From Nannocystis pusilla (GTDB lineage: Bacteria; Myxococcota_A; Polyangia; Nannocystales; Nannocystaceae), in contig NZ_JAIRAU010000001.1 in the NCBI RefSeq assembly GCF_020073745.1, forward strand, positions 744,001 to 808,000: a stretch of 64,000 bases of DNA, written 5' to 3'. The notes below the pieces were generated by a model, which saw only the letters and a program-made list of their open reading frames with translations, was not told where the DNA came from and did not search any database. The translations under genes were made by a program, and so were the position numbers. This document shows, piece by piece, positions 26,701 to 33,564 of this stretch (position 1 is the first letter of the stretch; every line of letters begins with the position of its first letter).

Positions 26701-27121
26701 GGTGCTGGCCGCGTCGCTGCTGTGTGCGGTGACATGGCTAAGTCTCCGCGAGACCCCGCGCGCGCCGGAGCGCCCGATCGTCCTGCTGGCGAGGCCGGCC
26801 GCCGTGCCCTCGCCCGTCACGACGGCGGCAGCTCCGGCGACCCCGCTCACCGCCAGGGCGGCGACGAGTACCGAGGCCCCACCGCTCCCGATCCTGCGCG
26901 ACGCGCTCGACGCCGCCGCGCCTGCGCTTCGCCGTTGCTCCGCTCTCGCGGGCGGTCTGTTGCGGATCGAGTTCGAGACCGCGGAGAACCTCTCCAAGTT
27001 CGCCAGGGTCGCGGTCCCTCACGCGGACGACGTGGTTCGTCGCTGCGTCGACGACGCGACCCTCTCGCTCCGCTTCGAGCCGGCCGGCGACCAAACGCTG
27101 GCGCAGGAGTACACGCCATGA
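23753..27121 (+). CDS. Membrane Ser/Thr protein kinase with three tandem kinase domains
   Basis: A 1122-residue protein. Kinase 1 (about residues 30-290) and kinase 2 (about 340-600) are close copies with a 933-base period; both keep the glycine loop, the ATP Lys (AAIKIF, VAVKIL), HRDVKPxN and a DLG in place of DFG. Kinase 3 (about 615-880) is divergent: it has VALKIL but HRDIHGNN, so the catalytic-loop Lys is missing, and DAG for DFG, which suggests altered or no activity. A membrane helix (LIGEVLAASLLCAVTWLSL) follows near residue 985, then an exported domain resembling AgmX/PglI C-termini. ATG 23753 is preferred to GTG 23744. The downstream gene overlaps by ATGA. Confidence 0.85.
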   Translation: MQPPPSTDRQPRPQNDSTPPACGPTDERRIVGGHFELGELLGLGGTSSVYACKGFDAAIKIFDSVDEDARRRFLDEGRLLTRLRHPHLVHVIAVGETDTGAPYMVLERFGENLDRRVRRDGPLPWLEVVELIAQVASALAALHQLGVIHRDVKPNNIVTVKSATGEPFVKLIDLGGAKVEDWRRVQGSDSEPVTGHQTEVGVFVGTAGFFPPEAGFVRPTPGFDVFGLGATIYVLCTGELPNHIAYRPMREARPECGAPPELEALVVDAMALTPEDRIASVAEFQRRLERVRAAARLPLVGAGSPRPPNSHGWTFYTTAGEGDATPTAGVPAGRRALASQRIGDGLELGELLGSGGTSSVWACKNLNVAVKILSIADDDARRRFLDEGRLLTHLRHPHLVQVLAVGETDTRAPFMVLERLTGENLDARLKRDGPLHWLEVVDQMSQVASAIAALHRVGVIHRDVKPGNIVAVKGATDRPFVKLIDLGGAKVEDWQRVRTSDSEPAARHPTELGRVVGTPGFIPPEAALVRPTPGFDVFGLGATIFLLCTGELPDHLEYRPMREVRPECAVPPELEALVAHALAPLPEDRIASMTEFQRRLERVRVAHVEDDSPFLFEGCYELLDMLGSGAKGEVHRAYDRNAGRYVALKILDPSLRNDAEARLRFVREARALSAVQHSVLPQLLECRTSPTHPRPYLVMTLMPGKPASDLYFGGERLKPADVLAIGRALAGALAALHARGILHRDIHGNNILVDLGREPTASLIDAGMVEFEAKFYATTAQRYLTPPEARVQIGTGGLETLPWTAPEARAGKGWTAKSDVYSLGLQLYRLLTGGKKPAQHEHERLALLRKHAPSCPPALAAAMMGALVDDPAERVDTQGLIGRLEAAADELAEIEAEAMAAAADEIDERVVDEAAVSSTLAVEAEAGNARATGTMPAIIVPELDKPLALIQPVLPPPLDDGVQGGASPVFTPPAVRRRALIGEVLAASLLCAVTWLSLRETPRAPERPIVLLARPAAVPSPVTTAAAPATPLTARAATSTEAPPLPILRDALDAAAPALRRCSALAGGLLRIEFETAENLSKFARVAVPHADDVVRRCVDDATLSLRFEPAGDQTLAQEYTP

Positions 27122-28197
27122 GTCCGATGTCTCTGTTCCTCGCATGCCTGCTCGCCCTTCAACCTGCGACGGCGACCCCAGCCGGCTCCTCGTGCGACCT
27201 CTTCGACAAGCGATGCAAGGCCGAGCAGTCCTTGCAGCGCGCGAAGACGGCGAAGAGCGACGAGCACCGCGCGAGGTACTACTTCTACGCGTATCGTGAC
27301 TTCCTCTTGCTGTTCGACCAGACGGGGGACGCGAAGGCCGTGTGCAAGGCGCGGCGCGCCTTCGACCAGAGCGTGGCGGTCAAGGGTCAATCTTCCGCCC
27401 AGCGCGCGAGCTTCATGGCGGAGATCGAGGATCTCGTCTCGCGCGAGCGCAAGGCGGGCGTGCGCTGCCAGAGCACCCCAAGGCGGCCAGCGGCCGATCC
27501 GCCGCGCCTGGCGAAGAGATCGGCGAAGGAGCCCGCTGCAGCCCTGACAAGCACGTCGCCCAGCGCGAAGGCCACGGACGAGCCGGACGTCTCGACAAGC
27601 ACGCCCGCCGTACCATCCCCGACAGGTGAAGCTGGGCCGCTCAGGACGGCGCTGACCGATCCGCTGTTGCCGGTGACTGGCCGCTCGCCAGCTCCGCGAG
27701 AGGCACCCCGTTACGCGGACAACGTGAGTGAGTCATCCACGTCCTCGCCAGCGACTGCGGAGGTGACCGCTCCGACGCCAGGCGACGTCGACGGGCCCCC
27801 CGCGAGAGAGTGGCGTTCGCCCGTCCCACGGACCTCGCCGCGGCGGGGTAGCGAACTGCTGATCGCCGGAGGCGTGACCCTCAGCGTCGGTCTTGGTCTC
27901 AGCGTCGCCGCCGGCGTCATGGGCGGCCGCATGCTCGACACCTGGCGCGAGTCCCGGGCCCTGCATGAAGAAGCAGGCCCGTACGGCACGGTGGAGCAAG
28001 CAGATAGGCACGCCGCCCTGGAGCGTGACTATGATCGCCAGCGGCCGCTGATGGTGGCGACGGCGGTCATCGGCGTTAGCACCCTCGTCGTCGGCGCCGT
28101 ACTGACTGGCGTCGGCGCGAAGCGCCTCGCCCGTGCCACTTCCCATGCAATGCTCCTGCCCGCGCCCGGCGGGCTTGTCCTCCGTGCTCGATTCTGA
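27118..28197 (+). CDS. Exported/membrane partner protein of the kinase
   Basis: A 359-residue protein coupled to the kinase gene by ATGA overlap. It has a signal peptide (MSLFLACLLALQPATATPAG) and a helical Lys/Arg-rich region with a few Cys (SCDLFDKRCKAEQSLQRAKTA). A long Pro/Ser/Thr-rich linker follows. Two hydrophobic helices come near the end (LLIAGGVTLSVGLGLSVAAGVMGG and LMVATAVIGVSTLVVGAVLTGVGA). This layout recurs beside myxobacterial membrane kinases. I infer it is an envelope component of that signalling unit. Confidence 0.7.
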   Translation: MSPMSLFLACLLALQPATATPAGSSCDLFDKRCKAEQSLQRAKTAKSDEHRARYYFYAYRDFLLLFDQTGDAKAVCKARRAFDQSVAVKGQSSAQRASFMAEIEDLVSRERKAGVRCQSTPRRPAADPPRLAKRSAKEPAAALTSTSPSAKATDEPDVSTSTPAVPSPTGEAGPLRTALTDPLLPVTGRSPAPREAPRYADNVSESSTSSPATAEVTAPTPGDVDGPPAREWRSPVPRTSPRRGSELLIAGGVTLSVGLGLSVAAGVMGGRMLDTWRESRALHEEAGPYGTVEQADRHAALERDYDRQRPLMVATAVIGVSTLVVGAVLTGVGAKRLARATSHAMLLPAPGGLVLRARF

Positions 28198-28217
28198 CTT
28201 GCTCACCCGAGGTCCCG

Positions 28218-29846
28218 ATGATCGCGCTACACCGCTCGCTTGCCCCGGTCGCCCTGATCTGCCTTGCCGGCTGTCCGCTGGATCCGCTGGCGAGCTGTGC
28301 CGACTACGATGCATGCACCGCTTCATCCGACTCGACCGCGACGACCACCGGCGGCGATCCGACGCTGCCGACCGGCGGGATCCAGACCGTCACGAGCGAC
28401 GGCGAGGGTACGCCCACGACCTCGACCTCGGAGGCGCCCAGCACGACGGGCGATCCGGTGGTGCCGGCGGTGATGTCGGTGGTGTTCACGCCCGACCCGC
28501 TCGAGCAGGTCGGGATCATCGACGTCGACGTCGTCGCCGACGCGGATCACGTCCGCATGGACCGTCCCGGCTTCGCGTCGGTCGAGCTGTCCAAGGGGCC
28601 AGACGATCACTTCCACGGCGCGATCGAGATCCTGAGCGGCCTGTCCAACGGGACACGCGAGGCGACCTTCGCGCCGCGGTTGGAGCAGATCGAGGGCGCG
28701 ACCGAACTCGGCCACTACACGGTGGCGCTCCCGGAGGCCGGCTCGGAGGTGCTGTGGGACGTGATCCCGGACGACGGGCTCGGCCAGGTCGACGCGCTCG
28801 CCCTGCTCGGCGACGACGCGCTCGTCGGCCTCGGCACCGTGTTCGACGGCAATACCCCGCACTGCTACGCGCACCGCCGCAACCTCGACGGGAGCTACAG
28901 CGGCGCCGACGTGGTGCTGTTGTTCCCGGAGTACCCCTGCACCGCAGTCGACATCGAGATCGACGGCGAGACGATCGACCTGCTCGTCAACGTCACGGGC
29001 GGCGACGGCCCGCGCTGGCGCGTGGCGACGATGATGTGGGGCCAGGCGCCGACCGTCCTCCGCACGGGCGAGAAAGACGAGGTTGCACATGCGCTCGCCC
29101 GTGGCGCGAACGACAGACGGGCCATCTGCGGCACCGGCCCGTCGTCCCTACCGCTCATGGACACGATCGATGGGCGGGTCTGGACGCTCAACGGGTCGAC
29201 GGTCGAGCTCGACTATCGACCGAACCCACAAGAGTGGCATACGTTCGACGAGACCGTGAAGGACTGCGACTTCCGAAGTCATCCGATCCGAGGTGAGCAG
29301 CTCGTCCTCGTCGGCGAGGTGTACGGGCTGCACGAGGACGTCGATCCCCCGACGAAGCGCAAGCGACCCTTCGTGCTCGAGCTCGACGGCCAAGGCGGAG
29401 AGCCGTCCTGGATCGTCCCTGGCCTCGGGCCGGGCAACACGACACAGGGAGGCGCGAGCACTGTGGCGATCGACGATCAGGGCCGCGCCGTCGTCGGGCT
29501 CTACACCTGTGACGACGCGTTGGACCCCGAGCCCGAGCTGCGCCTCTACGAGCCTGGTGGTGTCCTCGCGTGGCAAGTGACGTTGCCTGCGGAGGTCTCG
29601 GTTCCGTTCGGCCTGACGTGGAGTCCTGCGGGGTACGCCGTCATTGCCGGGTCCCTCGGCACCGGCAACACGACGCAGTTTCTCCTCCAGGGCTACGTGC
29701 CCCACACCTACGCGCCCGCGTGGACCCTCGCGAAGGGGAAGCAAGCCGGCCTGCACATAGCGTTCGCGGTAGTGGCCGCCCCGGGTGTTGTGGTCGGCGC
29801 TGGTTTCGGCGCGGGCTACCCGGCGTTCGCGTTCGTCGAACCGTGA
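28218..29846 (+). CDS. Lipoprotein, 542 residues, probable beta-propeller-like
   Basis: The lipoprotein signal ends ALICLAGCPL. After a short Cys-containing piece (CADYDACTAS) and a Thr-rich linker comes an Ig-like region (VMSVVFTPDPLEQVGIIDVDVVADADHV). Next is a series of beta-rich segments with Asp/Gly turns, in the style of quinoprotein-like propellers found in Nannocystis lipoproteins. A perfect hairpin-repeat copy lies at 28642-28655 (read in frame as LSNGT). Convergent with the next gene with a 14-base gap. The function is unknown. Confidence 0.75.
   Translation: MIALHRSLAPVALICLAGCPLDPLASCADYDACTASSDSTATTTGGDPTLPTGGIQTVTSDGEGTPTTSTSEAPSTTGDPVVPAVMSVVFTPDPLEQVGIIDVDVVADADHVRMDRPGFASVELSKGPDDHFHGAIEILSGLSNGTREATFAPRLEQIEGATELGHYTVALPEAGSEVLWDVIPDDGLGQVDALALLGDDALVGLGTVFDGNTPHCYAHRRNLDGSYSGADVVLLFPEYPCTAVDIEIDGETIDLLVNVTGGDGPRWRVATMMWGQAPTVLRTGEKDEVAHALARGANDRRAICGTGPSSLPLMDTIDGRVWTLNGSTVELDYRPNPQEWHTFDETVKDCDFRSHPIRGEQLVLVGEVYGLHEDVDPPTKRKRPFVLELDGQGGEPSWIVPGLGPGNTTQGGASTVAIDDQGRAVVGLYTCDDALDPEPELRLYEPGGVLAWQVTLPAEVSVPFGLTWSPAGYAVIAGSLGTGNTTQFLLQGYVPHTYAPAWTLAKGKQAGLHIAFAVVAAPGVVVGAGFGAGYPAFAFVEP
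28642..28655 (+). repeat. Hairpin repeat copy inside a lipoprotein gene
   Basis: TGTCC-aacg-GGACA is a perfect 5-bp stem with a 4-base loop. Confidence 0.55.
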
Positions 29847-29860
29847 GCGTGCGGCGAAGT

Positions 29861-30934
29861 TCACTGCGGGATGAACTTCGAGCATGCGGTGTCGACAAGG
29901 CCTGTCGCCTCGTCAAACCCGGGTCCAAAGTCTGGTTCGTTCCGGCTGATCCAGTGCGAGTAGGGGAACAGCGCTACCAGCTGACAATCCCGGTCCGTCT
30001 TCGGGCACTCTCCTGCGATCTTCGTGCTGCCGATGCCGAACATCACCACCGACCCCTCTTCCTCATGCTTGGCGGTGATCACCGCCTGCGCCCATTCGGC
30101 CGGAGTGCCTTCGGAGTTGAAGTCGCCTGTGATGGAGGCGAGCGTGACGACGAGGAGCGCGTCGTCGCGAAGGAAGCCCTCGTTGCAGCCGCCGGCATCG
30201 TTCAGCTCCGGGCTCACCGCGTGGACCAGCGCCTCACCGAGCAGGTCACCGCCGTCCGTGCCGACCTGTGCGATACAGGCGAAGGTCTCGGACAGGTCCG
30301 GCGTGTCCCGCGTCAGGTAGCGGCGGCCATCTGCGATGTCGCAGGGCTTGTTGGGGGTGTTCTCACCGACGTTAAACACCGCGCCCGCGCCCCAGGTCGT
30401 GTCGCACTCGGCGAGCTTGCCGAGCATCTCGCAGGGGTAGGCGTTGGGCACCGAACAATACGTGAAGGGGCCTGGGCACTCCGCGTTGCAGGCCAAGGAT
30501 CCCCAGAGCGGATCACCCTTCACGACCATGACGTGGTAGTCGAAGTCGGCGAACTTGGTCTGGATCGTCTCGAGGAATTTCGGGACCGCCTCGGCGAGCT
30601 GGGCCTGGACCGCGTTCATGTAGTCGTGGCGCGAGATCACGAACAGGAAGTCGATCTTCCCCTTGCATCCCTCGGGCTGGAGGTTGCCGAGGTCGTCGCT
30701 GCTGCCGACATCGAGGATGAGCGTCGTCGTTCCGCCGGTACTGGCGCCGCCGCTCCCCGAGCCGGTCGACAGCTCGCCGCCCGTCGTCGAGCTGCTGCTC
30801 GAGGAGCTGGTGGTGCTCGCGTTGGAGGTCGCTGGGTTTGTCGGCGCCGTCGTGAACGGCGACGTATTAGTCTCCGACGGCTGGCAGGCGAGCGCGAGAC
30901 CGAGGACGAGTACAGGCCGGGACCGTGGCCGCAT
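29861..30934 (-). CDS. VWA-like lipoprotein with a degenerate metal site
   Basis: A 357-residue protein starting at 30934; the signal ends LGLALACQP, then a Ser/Thr/Gly linker of about 60 residues. KIDFLFVISRHDYM takes the place of the DxSxS motif of VWA domains, so the metal-binding triad is broken, while the later segments (DALLVVTLASITGDF and VVMFGIGSTKIAGECP) keep the fold's pattern. Eight or more Cys suggest disulfides. It probably binds partners without a metal, if it is a VWA domain at all. Confidence 0.7.
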   Translation of the reverse strand: MRPRSRPVLVLGLALACQPSETNTSPFTTAPTNPATSNASTTSSSSSSSTTGGELSTGSGSGGASTGGTTTLILDVGSSDDLGNLQPEGCKGKIDFLFVISRHDYMNAVQAQLAEAVPKFLETIQTKFADFDYHVMVVKGDPLWGSLACNAECPGPFTYCSVPNAYPCEMLGKLAECDTTWGAGAVFNVGENTPNKPCDIADGRRYLTRDTPDLSETFACIAQVGTDGGDLLGEALVHAVSPELNDAGGCNEGFLRDDALLVVTLASITGDFNSEGTPAEWAQAVITAKHEEEGSVVMFGIGSTKIAGECPKTDRDCQLVALFPYSHWISRNEPDFGPGFDEATGLVDTACSKFIPQ

Positions 30935-31101
30935 GCCCCAACGGTAGCCCATGGTGCGTGAAGCGTCCACGAGCCGAAGACCGGCTCCAACCACCAGCCA
31001 GATGGGTCTCGCTGGCGTCGACATGCGACCCCAGCGCGGCGCGCCAGCTTGGCCCGACCTGGGCGTCGACGTCGGCGGCTCCCGCGGATAGAGTTGGGTT
31101 G

Positions 31102-31587
31102 ATGAGCCACGTTTCACCGACACAGATCCCTGCTCTCGCCAGCCGTGGGGCCCTCGTGCTGATCACATGGTTGCGACCCCTGCCAGCTGGAGCGTTTGGG
31201 CGAATCGAGGGCCATCTCGCGAGCACACTGGAACAGGCCCGGTCTCTGGACCTGTCCATGGACTACGGTCCGAGCCCTGACCTGTCCGTCTTGATGGAAC
31301 GGTGCCAGATCGACACAGGATGGCCCCTCAAAGCTGGTCTCGAAATTTCGTGGCGTCAAGCGCGGCTGATACACCACATCGGGCACGGCGGACCGGAGAC
31401 TTGGGTCTACCCCATGAACGGCGAGGGCTGGCTGGAAGCCGGATGTGCCGTTGATCCGCAACTGCATGCGCTTGTCAGGGACGCGGTCTTACAGCGCGCC
31501 CCGGATGACCCGATGCGTCGGCTCATCAAATGGATCCCTTGGGCTGATTTCGAGTCTGCGGCGAACGCGGCACGGCAGAATTCGTGA
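31102..31587 (+). CDS. Hypothetical protein, 161 residues
   Basis: A soluble protein beginning MSHVSPTQIPALASRGALVL. It contains GRIEGHLASTLEQARSLDLSMDYGPSPDLSVLMERCQ and WAFESAA-type helices near the end. No signal peptide or known domain. TAGAGT lies 7 bases before the ATG, again the leaderless pattern of the host genes. GC is lower than in the neighbours, so it may be foreign. Confidence 0.6.
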   Translation: MSHVSPTQIPALASRGALVLITWLRPLPAGAFGRIEGHLASTLEQARSLDLSMDYGPSPDLSVLMERCQIDTGWPLKAGLEISWRQARLIHHIGHGGPETWVYPMNGEGWLEAGCAVDPQLHALVRDAVLQRAPDDPMRRLIKWIPWADFESAANAARQNS

Positions 31588-31688
31588 GCGACACATCGAG
31601 CCCACGGGGGCGTGTCAGCTGGAGCCCTCTTGTTACTTTTTCGGGCGGATCGGGCATGTTGATCAACGAGATGCCAATTTTTGGGCGT

Positions 31689-32636
31689 ATGCGCACCGCG
31701 ATCCTTCCGCGCTCCTTGGCGTGGTCGCTGCTCGTCTTCCACGTCGTCGCCGGCTGCTCGCTGCGGCCCTACGAGTTCGGCGAGAGCGCGACGGAGGCGA
31801 CGAGCACGGGCACGATGACGACCACCACCGCAGCGGCGATGAGCACGAGCGTCGCGGCGACGAGCCACGACGAGCCAACAACCGGCGTCGCCAGCGGGAG
31901 CACCTCTGCCGCAAGCACCGACCACGGCGGCTCGTTCACTGCCGGGCCGGATCTGGGCCCGAGCGAGTGCGATCCGTGGCGGAAGGCATGTCCCGAAGGA
32001 CAGAAGTGCATGCCGTACTCGGGCGACGGCGACCACGTGTGGGAGAGCTGGGGCTGCTTCGACCTCGTGCCCGATCCGGCCGGGGTCGACGAGCCGTGCA
32101 TGGTCATCGACAGCGGAGTCAGCGGCAAGGACTCCTGCGACGACGGCCTGATGTGCTGGTTCGTCGACTGGGACACCGGCATGGGCACGTGCCTCTCGAT
32201 GTGCACGGGCTCGCCGGAGGCGCCGACCTGCCCGGAGCCGATGACGTCTTGCACGATCACCGCGGAGGCCACCTTGATCCTCTGCCTCCCGCACTGCGAC
32301 CCACTCGCTCAGGACTGCACGGGCGGCGATCTGTGCATCCCCAACCCGCAGGACCCGAACAGCTTCCTCTGCGTCCTCGACGCCAGCGGCGAGGATGGCC
32401 AGGTCTTCGACGTGTGCGAGCACGCCAACGGCTGCGATCCGGGGCTCGTCTGCCATCTGCCCGAGTTCGCGGTCGAGTGCGATCCGAGCGGCCTCGGCTG
32501 CTGCCTGCCGTTCTGTGACGTCTCGCAGCCGAATACTTGCCCGGGTCAGGGCCAGGAGTGTCTCGCGTGGTTCGACCCGGGCCAGGCCCCGCCCGGCTAC
32601 GAGAACGTCGGCCTCTGCGGTGTTCCTTCGCCGTAG
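31689..32636 (+). CDS. Cys-rich lipoprotein, 315 residues
   Basis: The ATG at 31689 is chosen because it gives a signal of normal length ending VFHVVAGC; longer in-frame starts exist upstream. A Thr/Ser linker of about 60 residues leads to a Cys-rich body with about 26 Cys in repeating CDxG..C patterns (CPEGQKCMPYSGDGDHVWESWGC, CDDGLMCWFVDW, CDPGLVCHLPEF). Such bodies are common in Nannocystis surface proteins. A perfect hairpin-repeat copy is at 31989-32002. Ligand and function are unknown. Confidence 0.75.
   Translation: MRTAILPRSLAWSLLVFHVVAGCSLRPYEFGESATEATSTGTMTTTTAAAMSTSVAATSHDEPTTGVASGSTSAASTDHGGSFTAGPDLGPSECDPWRKACPEGQKCMPYSGDGDHVWESWGCFDLVPDPAGVDEPCMVIDSGVSGKDSCDDGLMCWFVDWDTGMGTCLSMCTGSPEAPTCPEPMTSCTITAEATLILCLPHCDPLAQDCTGGDLCIPNPQDPNSFLCVLDASGEDGQVFDVCEHANGCDPGLVCHLPEFAVECDPSGLGCCLPFCDVSQPNTCPGQGQECLAWFDPGQAPPGYENVGLCGVPSP
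31989..32002 (+). repeat. Perfect hairpin repeat copy with CGAA loop
   Basis: TGTCC-cgaa-GGACA; on the other strand the loop reads TTCG closed by C-G, a very stable RNA tetraloop. Read in frame as CPEGQ. Confidence 0.65.
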
Positions 32637-32683
32637 TCGCGGGCGCGGGTCGAGGCTCGCCCAGCGTCCGAGATCCGCCCGCT

Positions 32684-32755
32684 CTCACTCGGGCGTTGAC
32701 TTGCGACCCCAGCGCTGGCTGATCGCCCACCCCGCCGCGAAAGGCCGCCGAACGC
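32684..32755 (-). pseudogene. Decayed copy of the 3' end of the 663-residue protein gene
   Basis: This stretch matches 33564-33636 with few changes. On the minus strand it still encodes FAAGWAISQRWGRKSTPE and a stop, against FAAGWAISKRWSRKSAPE in the intact gene. One base is missing further upstream, so the frame breaks. It lies just past the stop of the gene at 32767-33486. Confidence 0.7.
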
Positions 32756-32766
32756 TGGGAACCCGG

Positions 32767-33486
32767 TCAAAAATCCAGGCGGAAACCTGAACCGGAGAGG
32801 CCGAGGCGCGCGCGGCCGCGGGAGAGCGCGAGGCCCGGCGGGAGCGTTCGCAAGTGTCTGTGCAAACGCGTGGCCCAGATCCCGAGCGGGATTGCGCTGG
32901 CGACGAAGATCGGCGCGCCGAATCCCGACAGCCAGATCGCCCCGTACCCCTCGCACAAGTTCTCGGGGCCGCAGGACGCGGCGAGTACGATCCACGGCAC
33001 GGTCAACATGGCCACGCCAATGCCCGTGAAGACTCCGGACGTCGCGGTATGCCCCACCAGACGGCGACGGCGTCGCTCCCACTGCTGTTCTGGCGTCGGC
33101 GCAGGTAGTGGAGCGCGCGGCGGGATGTACGCGTCGACGCCGAGCGAAGATGCCACCGCGATCTGCCTCGCCCGAGTCGCCTCGCTCTCGCCGCGCTCCC
33201 GTCCGTACACCTCGGGCGCGAGGTCGGCGTAGGCCAGCAGCGCGTCGACGCAACGTTTCCGCCGCTCGCGCCGATCGCTCGCCCTCTCGGCGGCCTGCGC
33301 CGATGAACTTGCCGAGTCGATCCGGGCCCGCAGCTGCTGCGAGTCCGCGGTGACGGGTACGTTCGCCCTGGCCCCGGCGATCATCGCGGTCGCAACGCAT
33401 CCGGGCGGCTCGCCGAGCCCGACCGTCTGCCCGACGACGAGCGCCCCCCCAACAACGATGAGCGCAGTGAACGACATCGCCATCAT
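32767..33486 (-). CDS. Membrane protein with N-terminal anchor and two C-terminal helices
   Basis: A 239-residue protein starting MMAMSFTALIVVGG at 33486 with AGGGA just upstream. The first 30 residues form a signal or anchor helix. A charged helical region follows (DSASSSAQAAERASDRRERRKRC). Residues of about 150-215 hold two hydrophobic helices (TSGVFTGIGVAMLTVPWIVLAAS and IWLSGFGAPIFVASAIPLGIWA). No family was recognised. It sits between two copies of the end of the 663-residue gene, so it may have been carried in with the element or lie in an insertion. Confidence 0.65.
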   Translation of the reverse strand: MMAMSFTALIVVGGALVVGQTVGLGEPPGCVATAMIAGARANVPVTADSQQLRARIDSASSSAQAAERASDRRERRKRCVDALLAYADLAPEVYGRERGESEATRARQIAVASSLGVDAYIPPRAPLPAPTPEQQWERRRRRLVGHTATSGVFTGIGVAMLTVPWIVLAASCGPENLCEGYGAIWLSGFGAPIFVASAIPLGIWATRLHRHLRTLPPGLALSRGRARLGLSGSGFRLDF

Positions 33487-33564
33487 ACTATCCCTGGCAG
33501 GAAGGGGCGGCGAGTGGGGCAACCGGCCCGCGGGCGACGGCCGCTCACTCGCCAGCGGTGAACT

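Noticed and set aside
31014-31037. Third att-like copy of the left-edge repeat
   Set aside because: Only 24 bases match and no counterpart lies beside the integrase.
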